Shown here piece after piece: positions 23,609-34,961 of a stretch of DNA of 35,473 nt. Where the stretch lies: the NCBI GenBank assembly GCA_021324365.1, contig JAJPJE010000023.1:1-35473 (forward strand). Reading direction: 5' to 3'. The DNA is from Terriglobia bacterium (GTDB lineage Bacteria > Acidobacteriota > Terriglobia > Terriglobales > Acidobacteriaceae). Positions within the stretch are counted from its first letter, which is position 1. Each line of letters starts with the position of its first letter. The notes beneath the pieces are model-generated. The model ran no database searches, was not told the DNA's origin, and worked only from the letters and a program-made list of their open reading frames with translations. Made by a program: the position numbers and the translations under genes.

Positions 23609-23650
23609 TCTGCGCTGCGCAGAGGCCGCTTGGAACTCACGCAGCGCAGA
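23609..23650 (+). terminator. Long stem-loop after the secreted protein gene
   Basis: TCTGCGCTGCG (23609-23619) and CGCAGCGCAGA (23640-23650) are perfect 11-bp complements with a 20-nt loop, 18 nt past the stop. No T-tract follows, so it may act as a rho-assisted or stabilising structure. Confidence 0.45.
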
Positions 23651-23750
23651 ACTGCCTAAGCCGTTGAATTATGTTTGCGTTGCATACGGCCACTACCGCT
23701 CCGTTTGCATCTTCTAATTTACCTTTTTGTCATCATGGGGCCACGTTCAT

Positions 23751-23978
23751 ATGCAGCGCACGCACCGCAATAACTCTGAGTACATGCAGGTTGTCATGGA
23801 AGTTGTCTGCTGCCTGGTGAATCAGCTTCATCATCCGAAGCTATCGAGTCCTCGCGCTGAGGAGATCACCGCCTGGTTTCACCAGGTACAGCTTGAGGAA
23901 GTTGTACTGGCGATGACGACTCTCGAGACCAGGAAGCGAATTCCTCCGCAGAGTAAGCGGCCGGCAGAAGCCGACTGA
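23751..23978 (+). CDS. Hypothetical protein, 75 aa
   Basis: The ATG at 23751 is chosen over an upstream in-frame start at 23727. The ribosome site is weak. The product is helical and charged (EEITAWFHQVQLEEVVLAMT), with two adjacent cysteines and no recognised family. It lies 121 nt before the glucan phosphorylase. Whether it is real is uncertain. Confidence 0.4.
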   Translation: MQRTHRNNSEYMQVVMEVVCCLVNQLHHPKLSSPRAEEITAWFHQVQLEEVVLAMTTLETRKRIPPQSKRPAEAD

Positions 23979-24099
23979 GATACAAATGAAACTATGCCGT
24001 GGCGGGACTTTCCCGTATCGGCACCGAAAAGCTGCCGCCGGAGAGCCATTTCTCCGCACTGGTTCGCGGATCGCGCAACAATGCTCCGATAGGCTTTCT

Positions 24100-26694
24100 A
24101 TGCGCCCGGTACAAACATTCAGTGTAGTTCCACGAATTCCTTCCGAAATCGAACCCCTGCGAAGCCTCGCCTACAACCTCAGGTGGTGCTGGAGTCACGA
24201 CACCATCGAGTTGTTTCGGCGTCTTGATCGCGATCTGTGGGAGAAATCAGGGCACAACCCAACTCGCCTGCTCGGTGCCATTGAACAGCGCAAGCTGGAA
24301 GCGGCCGCCAGCGACGACGCGTTTGTTGCGCACATGCGCCGGGTCGTGGATCATCTCGAGACGTACATGGCCAGCCAGTCCACTTGGTTCCAGGGGGCTT
24401 GGAACGCCGCTTCCAATCCGCTGATTGCCTACTTCTCCGCCGAATTCGGTTTGACCGAGTGTCTTTCGATCTTTGCCGGAGGTCTGGGCATTCTCGCAGG
24501 CGATCACCTGAAGTCGGCCAGCGATCTTGGTGTGCCGCTGGTCGGCGTGGGGTTGCTCTATCAGCAGGGATACTTTCGCCAATACCTCAGTCAGTCGGGG
24601 TGGCAGCAGGAAGCCTACGAAGACAACGACTTTCACAACCTGCCGATTGCGTTGGTCACTGGTGAGGGCGGAACATCGCTGGAAGCGGAAGTGAAGCTCG
24701 CGGGCAGAACTGTGTTCGCGCAAATCTGGCGCGCACAGGTCGGCCGCATCCCATTGTTCCTGCTGGACACAAATTTCGCGAAAAACGAAAGGGCCGAAGA
24801 CCGCGACATTACCAATCAGCTTTACGGTGGCGATCGTGAGATGCGGATCCGCCAGGAAATTCTGCTGGGAATTGGCGGCTATCGTGCGCTGAAGGCCATG
24901 GGCCTTGCTCCCACCGTCTACCATATGAACGAAGGCCACTCTGCTTTTCTGGGATTGGAACATGTCCAGGCTTTAATGGAAGAACACCGCATCGGCTTCG
25001 CCGAAGCCAGCGAATTGGCTGCAGCCAGCCTTGTGTTTACCACGCACACTCCGGTCAAAGCCGGCCACGATTACTTTTCGGACGAGCAGATGAATCGGTA
25101 CTTCTCCGATACGGCACGGATGCTCGGTTTGTCGCAACCGGATTTTATGAATTTAGGTCGAGCCGACGGCACCGGCGAATTCTGCATGACCGTGCTGGCT
25201 CTGCGTCTGGCGTCGCGAGCGAATGGCGTAAGCAAATTGCACGGCGAAGTAAGCCGAACGATGTGGCAGTCATTGTGGCCGGAGGTGCCGGTCGAGGAAA
25301 TTCCGATTCACCACGTGACCAATGGCGTGCATTTCTGCAGTTGGATTTCGCTGGAAATGAATCAACTCTACGACCGTTACCTGGGTCCGCACTGGCGCGA
25401 AGAGCCGGCCAACGGCGATGTCTGGAGCGCTGCGAATTCGATTCCCGCGGAAGAGCTGTGGCGCACCCATGAGCGGCGGCGCGAGCGCATGGTTGGCTGG
25501 GCGCGTCACCGTGTTCGTGATCAGCGCATTCGACGAGGAGCGCTCCAGGCCGAGATCGAAGCCGCGGATGAGATTCTCGATCCGGATGCGTTGACCCTCG
25601 GATTTGCCAGGCGATTTGCGACCTATAAGCGCGCAACGCTGATCCTTCATGACATCGAACGACTCAGACGTTTGCTGACCGACCCCAAGCGTCCGATGCA
25701 ATTGATATTTGCCGGTAAAGCACATCCTCAGGATGATGCTGGTAAGGTCCTGATCCAGAAAATCACGGAAGTCAGTCGCGATCCGGAACTCGGACGCCGC
25801 ATCGTTTTCCTGGAAGATTACGACATGGCCGTGGCCCGCTATCTGGTCCAGGGCGTGGATGTGTGGTTGAATACGCCGCTGCGGCCGAATGAAGCCAGCG
25901 GGACCAGCGGGATGAAAGCAGCCGCCAACGGCGTGCTCAACCTGAGCACTCTGGACGGATGGTGGGACGAAGTTTGGCAAAATCCCACAATCCCGCATGA
26001 TATCGGTTGGGCCATCGGCCGTGGCGAAGCCTATCAGGACCTCACATATCAGGAACAGGTGGAGGCGGCTGCACTTTACGATCTTCTGGAACGAGACGTG
26101 ATCCCGACATTTTATGAACGCGGTGCCGATCGTATTCCCCGTAAATGGGTAGCACGGATGAAGAGTTGCATCGGCTCGCTCTGCCAGTTTGTGAATACTC
26201 ATCGAATGGTGAGCGACTATGTAACCAGGTACTACATCCCGTCGCACCAACACTTCCTCGCGCTGCAAGAAGACAGCGCCGCGCGTGCCCACGCATTGGC
26301 GGACGCGATGCAGCGCATCCGCCAGGAATGGCGAAACGTCACCGTTGGACGGATTGAAGAAGTGCCGTCGGGCACAGTCGCCGCGGCGCCCATTTGGGTT
26401 CGGGCGCACGTGCAACTCGGTAATCTCCGGCCTGAGGACGTCGTGGTCGAACTCTATATCGGGCGCATCGATCCACACGGCGAGATCGCCGAGGCCGACG
26501 CCATTGCTATGGATCCCGAGAACAATACCGGCGGCCAGTATATTTACGCGGTTGAAACTTCTCCCGCGGAAAGCGGATTGCATGGTTTCACCATTCGCGT
26601 GCGGCCAAATCATCCTGACCTTCCCGCCGCATTTGTTCCCGGCTTGATGACATGGGCGCACAGTTCGCGGGTTGTGATGGCGGCAACGCGCTAG
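24100..26694 (+). CDS. glgP: Alpha-glucan phosphorylase (GT35, DUF3417 type)
   Basis: This 864-residue protein removes glucose-1-phosphate from alpha-1,4-glucans using pyridoxal phosphate. An N-terminal DUF3417 domain (about 1-110; PLRSLAYNLRWCWSHDTIEL, then FRRLDRDLWE and NPTRLL) marks the short-type archaeal/bacterial group. The core follows, with SAEFGLTECLSIFAGGLG, the donor loop EASGTSGMKAAANG and the PLP-binding lysine at K606. A C-terminal region (about 770-864) with beta-rich sequence is also typical of this group. I start at ATG 24100, where the DUF3417 domain begins; the frame extends to 23986 but without family similarity. A stem-loop terminator follows. It connects with the carbohydrate operon at 4,059-7,823 only by theme. 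Confidence 0.9.
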   Translation: MRPVQTFSVVPRIPSEIEPLRSLAYNLRWCWSHDTIELFRRLDRDLWEKSGHNPTRLLGAIEQRKLEAAASDDAFVAHMRRVVDHLETYMASQSTWFQGAWNAASNPLIAYFSAEFGLTECLSIFAGGLGILAGDHLKSASDLGVPLVGVGLLYQQGYFRQYLSQSGWQQEAYEDNDFHNLPIALVTGEGGTSLEAEVKLAGRTVFAQIWRAQVGRIPLFLLDTNFAKNERAEDRDITNQLYGGDREMRIRQEILLGIGGYRALKAMGLAPTVYHMNEGHSAFLGLEHVQALMEEHRIGFAEASELAAASLVFTTHTPVKAGHDYFSDEQMNRYFSDTARMLGLSQPDFMNLGRADGTGEFCMTVLALRLASRANGVSKLHGEVSRTMWQSLWPEVPVEEIPIHHVTNGVHFCSWISLEMNQLYDRYLGPHWREEPANGDVWSAANSIPAEELWRTHERRRERMVGWARHRVRDQRIRRGALQAEIEAADEILDPDALTLGFARRFATYKRATLILHDIERLRRLLTDPKRPMQLIFAGKAHPQDDAGKVLIQKITEVSRDPELGRRIVFLEDYDMAVARYLVQGVDVWLNTPLRPNEASGTSGMKAAANGVLNLSTLDGWWDEVWQNPTIPHDIGWAIGRGEAYQDLTYQEQVEAAALYDLLERDVIPTFYERGADRIPRKWVARMKSCIGSLCQFVNTHRMVSDYVTRYYIPSHQHFLALQEDSAARAHALADAMQRIRQEWRNVTVGRIEEVPSGTVAAAPIWVRAHVQLGNLRPEDVVVELYIGRIDPHGEIAEADAIAMDPENNTGGQYIYAVETSPAESGLHGFTIRVRPNHPDLPAAFVPGLMTWAHSSRVVMAATR

Positions 26695-26711
26695 GAAAGA
26701 ATCGCAGCTGC

Positions 26712-26741
26712 AAGAAGCCTAGCCATTGCCGCAGGCTTCTT
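26712..26741 (+). terminator. Probable terminator after glgP
   Basis: AAGAAGCCT (26712-26720) and AGGCTTCTT (26733-26741) form a perfect 9-bp stem around a 12-nt loop, 18 nt past the glgP stop. The T-run is short, and it lies only 17 nt before mog. Confidence 0.5.
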
Positions 26742-26757
26742 CAGTACAATTTGTCGA

Positions 26758-27234
26758 ATGTCCTATACTGCCGCCGTTCTCACGATCAGCGACTCCAGTT
26801 TCCAGAGCAAGCGCCAGGACCTGAGTGGGCCGTTGCTGGTCCAGTCGCTCGCGGCGCATAAATTCCAGGTGACCATGACGGAAGTTGTGCCCGACGAGCA
26901 AAAGCAGATTGAGGCAGCGCTCATCCGCGCCTGCGAACAAACCCAACTGGTAATCACCACGGGCGGAACCGGAATCGCTCCCCGCGACATCACGCCCGAA
27001 GCGACACGCGCCGTTTGCGAGCGCATGGTGGATGGTCTTTCGGAGTACTTACGTTACAAGAGTTTTCCCGATAAGCCTTTTGCAGCGCTTAGCCGTGCGG
27101 TTTGCGGCACGCGGGGCACCTCGCTGATTGTTAACCTACCTGGAAATCCCCAGGGAGCCGCGAAGCTATTGGTGTATTTGCTGCCTATCGTTCCGCATGC
27201 GCTCGAACTCCTGCAGGGAAACACGGAACATTGA
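26758..27234 (+). CDS. mog: Molybdopterin adenylyltransferase
   Basis: This 158-residue protein matches the MoaB/Mog family of molybdenum-cofactor biosynthesis, which adenylates molybdopterin before metal insertion. Visible motifs are VLTISDSSF with SGP (residues 24-26 area), VITTGGTGIAPRDITPEATR and the late LPGNPQGA. The length is typical of the trimeric small family. No strong ribosome site is seen before ATG 26758. No other molybdenum-cofactor gene is in the window. Confidence 0.9.
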   Translation: MSYTAAVLTISDSSFQSKRQDLSGPLLVQSLAAHKFQVTMTEVVPDEQKQIEAALIRACEQTQLVITTGGTGIAPRDITPEATRAVCERMVDGLSEYLRYKSFPDKPFAALSRAVCGTRGTSLIVNLPGNPQGAAKLLVYLLPIVPHALELLQGNTEH

Positions 27235-27251
27235 GAGATTGGGAGTTCTAG

Positions 27252-27281
27252 TCATTGGGTGATTTATCAATTTCGTAATCT
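27252..27281. repeat. 30-bp intergenic repeat, copy 1
   Basis: It matches 34864-34893 in 26 of 30 bases (TCATT..GTGATTT..CAATTTCGTAATCT). It lies in an AT-rich spacer that also has repeated CAATG/CTCAATG words. Confidence 0.6.
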
Positions 27282-27415
27282 ACAGTTGGAGAACTTACAA
27301 AATTGCGAGATAGAGCAATCGCCCAATGGCACGATGGCTCAATGACACAAGGTCTCAATGATTCAATCCCGCAATGGCTCAATCCAAGCCCCTGCGTGTC
27401 AGTTAGAATTACTAT

Positions 27416-28066
27416 TTGCACTCTATAAAGCTTTTTCTCGCTAAGTATTCCGCCTGGATCGCGGCGATTCTGCAGCCACTCGGGCCGTGGGGTGTTCTCG
27501 TGGTCGCTGCCTTGGATGGTTCTTTTCTGGGGATGCCAATGGATTTCATCGTGGGCGGCTACGTCTACTACCATCGCGGCCTGTTCTGGCTCTACATCCT
27601 CATGGCTTCAGCGGGATCTGCGCTGGGAAGCCTGGTGATTTACGGCATCGGCTACAAGGGCGGAGAAGCGCTATTGCGAAAGCGCATGAATCCCGAACGC
27701 TTCGATCGTGTTCAGCAGAAATTCGACGATCACGAATTCCTCGCGCTGATGCTTCCTGCGATTCTGCCTCCGCCATCACCCTTCAAACTCTTCGTGCTGT
27801 CGGCAGCAGCTTTCGAGATGAACGTGCGCAAGTTCCTGCTGGCGATTTTTCTTGGGCGCGTGATTCGCTTTTCCATCCTCAGCGCGCTGGTCCTCTACTT
27901 TGGCCCGCACATCATGAGCGTAATGGGCGAGTTGTTCAAGCATCATCGCTGGGCAACGCTGGCAGTGGTTGCCGGGATTGTGCTTGTGCTGGTACTGGTT
28001 GGAAGAAGGCGCAATGGCCGACCGAGGGTCACCCCGTCACAAGGCAGCCAGGCTCCCGTCGCTTGA
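27416..28066 (+). CDS. VTT/DedA-like membrane protein (YqaA type)
   Basis: This 216-residue protein has about five hydrophobic segments, with a motif region WGVLVVAALDGSFLGMPMDF near the start and ILPPPSPFKLFVLSAAAFEM and a GR in the middle, typical of the VTT (DedA/YqaA) family, implicated in lipid or undecaprenyl-phosphate flipping in some members. The start is a TTG at 27416; no ATG occurs before the first membrane segment, and the ribosome site is weak, so the start is uncertain. A stem-loop separates it from the convergent gene. Confidence 0.8.
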   Translation: MHSIKLFLAKYSAWIAAILQPLGPWGVLVVAALDGSFLGMPMDFIVGGYVYYHRGLFWLYILMASAGSALGSLVIYGIGYKGGEALLRKRMNPERFDRVQQKFDDHEFLALMLPAILPPPSPFKLFVLSAAAFEMNVRKFLLAIFLGRVIRFSILSALVLYFGPHIMSVMGELFKHHRWATLAVVAGIVLVLVLVGRRRNGRPRVTPSQGSQAPVA

Positions 28067-28080
28067 GGTGAATGGTATTG

Positions 28081-28112
28081 CCCACACCTGTCTTCCCTCT
28101 GGCAGATGTGGG
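28081..28112. terminator. Bidirectional terminator-like stem between convergent genes
   Basis: CCCACACCTG (28081-28090) pairs with CAGATGTGGG (28103-28112) with one mismatch across a 12-nt loop. No T-tract is seen on either side. Confidence 0.45.
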
Positions 28113-28119
28113 ATGAAGG

Positions 28120-28662
28120 TTACACCGCGCGCTCGTGATCTGCAGTTTTGTGCAGGCTTGCGCTCAAAGCGCGTGCTGCAAGTGGCAAGCCGAAGAACAC
28201 GCCCGAGAAGAACAGGTCCCCGATCAGGTCGCGACGGAAGAACGGAAGGCCGGCTACATACGAGGCCATCAGGCCACTCCACGTCATCGGATACAGGTCG
28301 CGGTAGGTGAGCCACGAGGCGAAGTTGCTGAGCAGGAAAAAGGAAACTGCCAGAACCAGCGAGGCACCAATTACGCGTGCTACCGTGGTCTTATTGCGCA
28401 GCAATGTGCCGAACCAGATTGCCCCGGCGTACCACAAGATGCTGACCAGGTGGTCTGCGGTGAATGCATACTTGTAGACGAACAGGGTAAGCGCGAGATC
28501 CGTAGCGGCGAGAATTCCCACCGCCGCCCACCATTGCTTCCGCGGCCCTCGCGCGCCAAAGTACAGCAGGGACGCGCCCACTGCTGTCAGTGCGTATTGC
28601 CTTGTCAGAGCGCCAAACAAACGAACAGAAACGGCAAGCAACACAAACAGGTAAGCCAGCAT
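28120..28662 (-). CDS. DUF6580-like membrane protein
   Basis: This 180-residue protein has five to six hydrophobic segments with the motif FTADHLVSILWYAGAIWFGT and SNFASWLTYRDLYPMTWSGL. It resembles DUF6580 putative transport proteins (ECF S-component-like in shape). ATG 28662 follows GAGG by 5 nt; an in-frame GTG at 28668 overlaps the ribosome site. The cargo is unknown. Confidence 0.7.
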   Translation of the reverse strand: MLAYLFVLLAVSVRLFGALTRQYALTAVGASLLYFGARGPRKQWWAAVGILAATDLALTLFVYKYAFTADHLVSILWYAGAIWFGTLLRNKTTVARVIGASLVLAVSFFLLSNFASWLTYRDLYPMTWSGLMASYVAGLPFFRRDLIGDLFFSGVFFGLPLAARALSASLHKTADHERAV

Positions 28663-28790
28663 GTTCACCTCAGAACGAACATTGATTCTGCGGCGCAGGA
28701 CCGCAGGGCGTCAAGTGTGCGGTGGCCGTCGAATGTCAAAACTTCGTAAGCAATTGCGGTTACGACTGGTGCACTCGTCCCTTTCGCACC

Positions 28791-29858
28791 TCAATCCGGC
28801 CTTGCTGCGTCTCCCCACCACTCCCGAACCAGGTGCAACTTGTCGTCGAGCTGCACGGAGCCGCTCAAAACGTGCCGACCGGAATTCGGATACATGAACC
28901 GCAAATCCTGAAAATGCGCAAGGTAGCCGCTTTCAGGGGCAGAGAGTTGCTCCACTTCCACCAGGGGGTACTGCGCCCAGTCGAGATAAACGCGTCCCAG
29001 GTACGAAGACTTTGCTGCGACGCTCGCCGCTGTTTCTTGCGGCTTGTATCGTACTTGTGCAGTGTCGTGCGGATCGACTTCCGGTGTCAGGGAGTCAACC
29101 TGCATCTGTTCATAGAAGTCGTGGGTTTCAACCACGCCATACCAGGTAAAAAGAGTCAGCGGATACGGGTACGCACTCACGCGAACCGGTTCGGCGCCTT
29201 GATAGACATGAGCGTTCAACGCGGCGATCGCCTTTCGGTGCTGATAATCGCGAACACCCCAGACCACGACTACGCCGACGAGTGCGCAAATCGCTCCGGC
29301 ACGTCCTCGCGGCCCGCGACTCTTCGCGCCAATTTCCTCATTGATCAGCCGGAACAATGCCGGCAGAAGCAGTCCGCCGAGCAGTGCAGCGTAAAGTAGC
29401 GGTTCGAAGATAAAAACAATGTCCCACGAATACCACCGGTATGAGAACGGTTCGAACGGTCGCACGCCGTAGTTGTTTGTGAAATCGAGGAGTATATGGC
29501 TGAGGCCGGCGACAAGCGCGAAAACGTACAACAATCCCCAGCGCGGCTGGGTGGGATACCCGCGGCGCTTCAGCTTCTCGATGCGTGCCTGGGTTCTTTG
29601 CGGCGAGCGCATACGCACGCGGTGGATGATCCATACAACCAGCAGGACGAATGCGGCCACAAAGGGTATCCCGACGAATGTATGTGTGATCCCGCGATGA
29701 TGAGCGAAGCCGAAGACCGGCCCCTTGATGCGCGTGAAGATGTCGAGATCGGGCGCTTCAGCCGCAAGGGTCATGGTAAGCGTTGCGAGTGCGGTTTTGC
29801 GATTGAATCCCGCGCGGCCCATCGCGGCGCCGGTCAGAAAGTGTGTGATAGGTTCCAA
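28791..29858 (-). CDS. YdjM/DUF457-type membrane metal-dependent hydrolase
   Basis: This 355-residue protein starts with MEPITHFLTGAAMGRAGF and has PDLDIFTR, FAHHRGITHTF and the later LSHILLDFTNNYG, the His/Asp motifs of the LexA-binding inner-membrane hydrolase family. About five membrane segments follow, and the C-terminal half (about 210-355) is soluble and periplasmic or cytoplasmic. The start is a TTG at 29858, whose downstream sequence begins exactly at the conserved family N-terminus, with GAGG about 9 nt upstream. It follows the lipid kinase by 15 nt. Confidence 0.82.
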   Translation of the reverse strand: MEPITHFLTGAAMGRAGFNRKTALATLTMTLAAEAPDLDIFTRIKGPVFGFAHHRGITHTFVGIPFVAAFVLLVVWIIHRVRMRSPQRTQARIEKLKRRGYPTQPRWGLLYVFALVAGLSHILLDFTNNYGVRPFEPFSYRWYSWDIVFIFEPLLYAALLGGLLLPALFRLINEEIGAKSRGPRGRAGAICALVGVVVVWGVRDYQHRKAIAALNAHVYQGAEPVRVSAYPYPLTLFTWYGVVETHDFYEQMQVDSLTPEVDPHDTAQVRYKPQETAASVAAKSSYLGRVYLDWAQYPLVEVEQLSAPESGYLAHFQDLRFMYPNSGRHVLSGSVQLDDKLHLVREWWGDAARPD

Positions 29859-29873
29859 ATCTTGCTGGCCTCG

Positions 29874-30839
29874 TCAATTCTTCCGCACGGCCTGCGGCGT
29901 AAGCAACTGCACCGATTCGTCGGCGATTTCAATTTCTACAGGCAGTCCGCCTAACAGCTCGCCATCGGCTTCCGTATAAATGCGCAGCGATGCCGCCGAA
30001 CTTGCTTCTTCGATTTTGCGGCAACAAAGCGCGGTGCTATGTACCAGTTCAATATACCTGTCGTGCCACTCGCGTCCGAAGAGGCGGCTGGCAATGAATC
30101 GCAGATAGCGAAAGCGGCTTTTGGTTTTAAACAGGATAAGCTGCATGTCGGAGCGGTCGAGACCGGCGCCCGGTGCGAGCCGCTTGATGATCCCGCCAAA
30201 GTTATTCAGCCGTACCGCGAGCACCTGCGTCACGCGCTCCTTGCGTCGAGTGCCGTTCAGGTCTTGGAACTCGACTTCGAAAAACGGATACTTCTGCCGT
30301 CCCCACTGCCGGAAAGCTTCCAGGTAGTACCCCATCACGCCCAGCTGCTGTTTGGCGGCTGCCGCGAGCTGGTAAAACATTGCGGCATCCAGGCCGACTC
30401 CAGCCGCAAGAATGAAGAATCTACTGTCGTTCACGTTCGTAGACGAAAGATACGTAAGCTTTCCCAGCCGCACCGGACGTATACGGCTGTCGAGAGCCAA
30501 TCGCGCTGCGCGCAGCGGATCTCGCCCGAGGCCGAGATCGTTCGCCAGCGCATTCGCGGTACCCATGGGAATGACGCCCAGCGCAGTATCGGTTCCGGCC
30601 AGCGCCTGCAGAGCCTGGTGCACGGTGCCATCACCGCCGCAGGCCAAGACCGTATCGATCTCGGCAGAAACGGCGGACCGGACGGTAGCGGCCGCGGCAT
30701 TGGGCGTATCGGGGGTGACGATGTCTACCTCCACCCCGCCATGACGCAGCACATCACGCACCGATTCGATGGTGGCGATGCGCCGGCTATGGCGCTGACG
30801 TCCCGACTGGGGATTGTGCAGGAGTAAAACTTTACGCAT
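29874..30839 (-). CDS. YegS/diacylglycerol kinase-family lipid kinase
   Basis: This 321-residue protein has NPQSGR (9-14), the phosphate-binding CGGDGTVHQAL (about 67-77) and IPMGTANALANDLGL (about 90-104), the DAGK catalytic hallmarks. The C-terminal beta-sandwich extends from about 140 and includes YTEADGELLGGLPVEIEI near the end. It probably phosphorylates a diacylglycerol- or sphingoid-like lipid. ATG 30839; cotranscribed with the YdjM-type gene (15 nt) and probably with the DUF3592 gene (40 nt). Confidence 0.9.
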   Translation of the reverse strand: MRKVLLLHNPQSGRQRHSRRIATIESVRDVLRHGGVEVDIVTPDTPNAAAATVRSAVSAEIDTVLACGGDGTVHQALQALAGTDTALGVIPMGTANALANDLGLGRDPLRAARLALDSRIRPVRLGKLTYLSSTNVNDSRFFILAAGVGLDAAMFYQLAAAAKQQLGVMGYYLEAFRQWGRQKYPFFEVEFQDLNGTRRKERVTQVLAVRLNNFGGIIKRLAPGAGLDRSDMQLILFKTKSRFRYLRFIASRLFGREWHDRYIELVHSTALCCRKIEEASSAASLRIYTEADGELLGGLPVEIEIADESVQLLTPQAVRKN

Positions 30840-30879
30840 GAAAACGGGGCCGGGGACAGTGTACCCGAGGCACTGCCGC

Positions 30880-31368
30880 TCAGCCGATGCGAGGTATCAC
30901 GAGCATCAGCAATAGCCCACCAAGAAAGCATCCAGTACCGAGTTCGAGCAGCCTCACGACCGGCGAACTGCGGGCCAGCATGCCCTCAGAGAGCGCGATC
31001 CGGCCATTCTCGTCTGGACTGTAGAGGACTTGCACCTTGGATCCGGGAGGTTTCTCGTCCAGAGTCTTCTGCATCGCCTTGCGGTCGCTCATCTCGAATC
31101 CGGCGTTGGCGGTGGAATCGTAAATCGAATCACCCACTTTATAGCGAATCAGCCAACGCGCGCCGTACATGGTTCGATGGTGCAGAAACCGTTTGCCCTG
31201 GACCTCATAGACGTTGCCGCTCACGATTTCGCCGGTAGTGGTTGGCCAGCCTTTGGTGGACTTCATCTGGCTGTAGATCAGTAAACCGCCCGCGCCCAGA
31301 AAAAACATTCCCATCAGGACGGCGCCAACTCCGAGCAGACGTAAAAAATCGCGCAGACGTTCTGACAT
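30880..31368 (-). CDS. DUF3592 membrane protein
   Basis: This 162-residue protein has an N-terminal membrane segment (about 10-32), a DUF3592 periplasmic-type beta domain (about 38-125; TTTGEIVSGNVYE, RYKVGDSIYDS, PGSKVQVLYSPDE) and a second membrane segment near the end. The function is unknown. It starts the minus-strand lipid kinase operon and is divergent from ligA; about 100 bp separate the starts. Confidence 0.82.
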   Translation of the reverse strand: MSERLRDFLRLLGVGAVLMGMFFLGAGGLLIYSQMKSTKGWPTTTGEIVSGNVYEVQGKRFLHHRTMYGARWLIRYKVGDSIYDSTANAGFEMSDRKAMQKTLDEKPPGSKVQVLYSPDENGRIALSEGMLARSSPVVRLLELGTGCFLGGLLLMLVIPRIG

Positions 31369-31413
31369 AAGTAGCTGTCGCGATCATATCGCTTTCACCG
31401 CTCCTGCGCCTAG

Positions 31414-33501
<2,088 letters not shown>

Positions 33502-33705
33502 ACGCAAGTTCACGCAAATACATCCGAGCTCAGGTTCGCCGGCGCCGGGGACCGCAAGTCACTGATTGCAGATTTGATACTGGCGAGCTATGAGCGCGAG
33601 TTGCCGCCCGTGGCAGCTGCATGACAGGACTGTCATCCCTTGACTTACATCTCGCTTTTGAGTGCCCCGCATCTCTCTAGAGAAGCACTTCCAAAGGGAA
33701 CTCTG

Positions 33706-34167
33706 ATGAAGCAACTTGCGATCACAACCTGTCTCGCCCTGGTAATGGCATTGCTCTTGGCTGCGTGCGGCGGCAATACCAATAACAACAACGCCAACGT
33801 AAACGGAAACTGGACCGCCAACCTCACTGATCAAAATGGCAATCCGGTGTTCGCGTTTACAACGTCGCTGACGCAGAACAGCGACAACAGCATCACCGGC
33901 GCGAATCTGAATTTCACGACCAATAACGGCTGTTTCAGCAATGGTGCCACCGAGACTGGATCATTCGGTATGACCCGCAACTTCAACGGAAACGTTTCCG
34001 GCAGCTTCGGGCTGAACGTCACCGGGCCTTCGAGCGGCAACAGCGGAAACAATACGCTGAATCTAGCGGGAACGTTGAACAACAACACCATCAGCGGCAC
34101 GTGGACACTCACCGGCTTGCAGTCCGGCTGCACCGGATCCGGCAACTTCACCATGACGAAGATGTAG
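33706..34167 (+). CDS. Lipoprotein with Asn/Thr-rich beta repeats
   Basis: This 153-residue protein has a lipoprotein signal (lipobox LLAAC, lipidated cysteine near residue 21) and a mature part full of Asn, Thr, Gly and short beta-strand words (GNWTANLTD, SGTWTLTG). Such proteins are frequent in Acidobacteriota, with no assigned function. AGGGA lies about 7 nt before ATG 33706; an in-frame start at 33640 is rejected because it would put 22 residues before the signal. A strong stem-loop follows. Confidence 0.8.
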   Translation: MKQLAITTCLALVMALLLAACGGNTNNNNANVNGNWTANLTDQNGNPVFAFTTSLTQNSDNSITGANLNFTTNNGCFSNGATETGSFGMTRNFNGNVSGSFGLNVTGPSSGNSGNNTLNLAGTLNNNTISGTWTLTGLQSGCTGSGNFTMTKM

Positions 34168-34180
34168 CCGGTGGTCCAAA

Positions 34181-34207
34181 GGCGTGGAACCTGTGCAGTT
34201 CCACGCC
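34181..34207 (+). terminator. Perfect 10-bp stem after the lipoprotein
   Basis: GGCGTGGAAC (34181-34190) and GTTCCACGCC (34198-34207) form a perfect stem with a 7-nt loop. No T-tract follows. Confidence 0.5.
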
Positions 34208-34317
34208 GAAGCAACGCAGAACCAATCCAACGCGACTTAGCCAGCTCGCTCCTGATACACTTCTAATTTCGTCCAGCGCCCGCCGGAGCTGCTTTAGGAC
34301 GCCGGCCGCTTTTCTGC

Positions 34318-34854
34318 ATGAACGACGTCCGCCGCGGTTTGATTATCGTGAACACGGGTCCCGGCAAGGGCAAGACAACCGCTGCAATGGGAACTGCGTT
34401 GCGCGCCGTGGGAAATGGCTTGCGTGTGCTCATGCTGCAGTTCCTGAAAGGATCGTGGCATTACGGCGAACTGGATGCGGTAAAGGCCTTCGGCGATAAG
34501 TTTGTGATGAAGCAGATGGGGCGTGGCTTCGTGAAGGTCGGCGGAGCGGAAACTGACCCTGAAGACATTCGGCTTGTGGAAGAAGCCTGGGCCGAAGCGG
34601 AAAAGGCCATCTCTAGCGGCGAATGGGACCTGGTCATCCTCGACGAGATTAATTACGCCATCAGCTACGGCATGCTCGATCCTGCCAAGGTTGTTGCGGC
34701 GCTGAAGCGTAAGCCGGAAATGGTACATGTGATCTTGACCGGCCGGAATGCGCATCCGACAATCGTCGAGGTCGCGGACACGGTCACCGAGATGCGCGAA
34801 GTGAAGCACGCGTATCAGAAGGGAATCATGGCGCAACGGGGAATCGAGTACTGA
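34318..34854 (+). CDS. cobO: Corrinoid adenosyltransferase (BtuR/CobO type)
   Basis: This 178-residue protein transfers adenosyl from ATP to Co(I) corrinoid. It has the P-loop GPGKGKTT (14-21), LQFLKGSWHYGE, the acidic DLVILDEINYAI and the late LTGRNAHPTIVEVADTVTEM. The length is typical. It is the only cobalamin gene visible; the radical SAM protein at 13181 is a possible user of cobalamin, though far away. No cobalamin riboswitch is evident before it. Confidence 0.93.
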   Translation: MNDVRRGLIIVNTGPGKGKTTAAMGTALRAVGNGLRVLMLQFLKGSWHYGELDAVKAFGDKFVMKQMGRGFVKVGGAETDPEDIRLVEEAWAEAEKAISSGEWDLVILDEINYAISYGMLDPAKVVAALKRKPEMVHVILTGRNAHPTIVEVADTVTEMREVKHAYQKGIMAQRGIEY

Positions 34855-34863
34855 TTCATTTGG

Positions 34864-34893
34864 TCATTAAGTGATTTGGCAATTTCGTAATCT
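34864..34893. repeat. 30-bp intergenic repeat, copy 2
   Basis: Copy 2 of the repeat at 27252-27281 (26 of 30 bases). It is followed by GATTAC/AATTACC words between cobO and accD. Confidence 0.6.
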
Positions 34894-34961
34894 CAACCGA
34901 GCGAAGATTTCGGTTTTCAATTACCAGATTACAAATTACCCGATTACCAATTCTTAAAATT

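Noticed and set aside
25270-26661. 463-codon minus-strand ORF
   Set aside because: Antisense shadow of glgP in GC-rich DNA.
34208-34317. Cobalamin riboswitch before cobO
   Set aside because: No recognisable B12-box or paired elements in about 110 nt.
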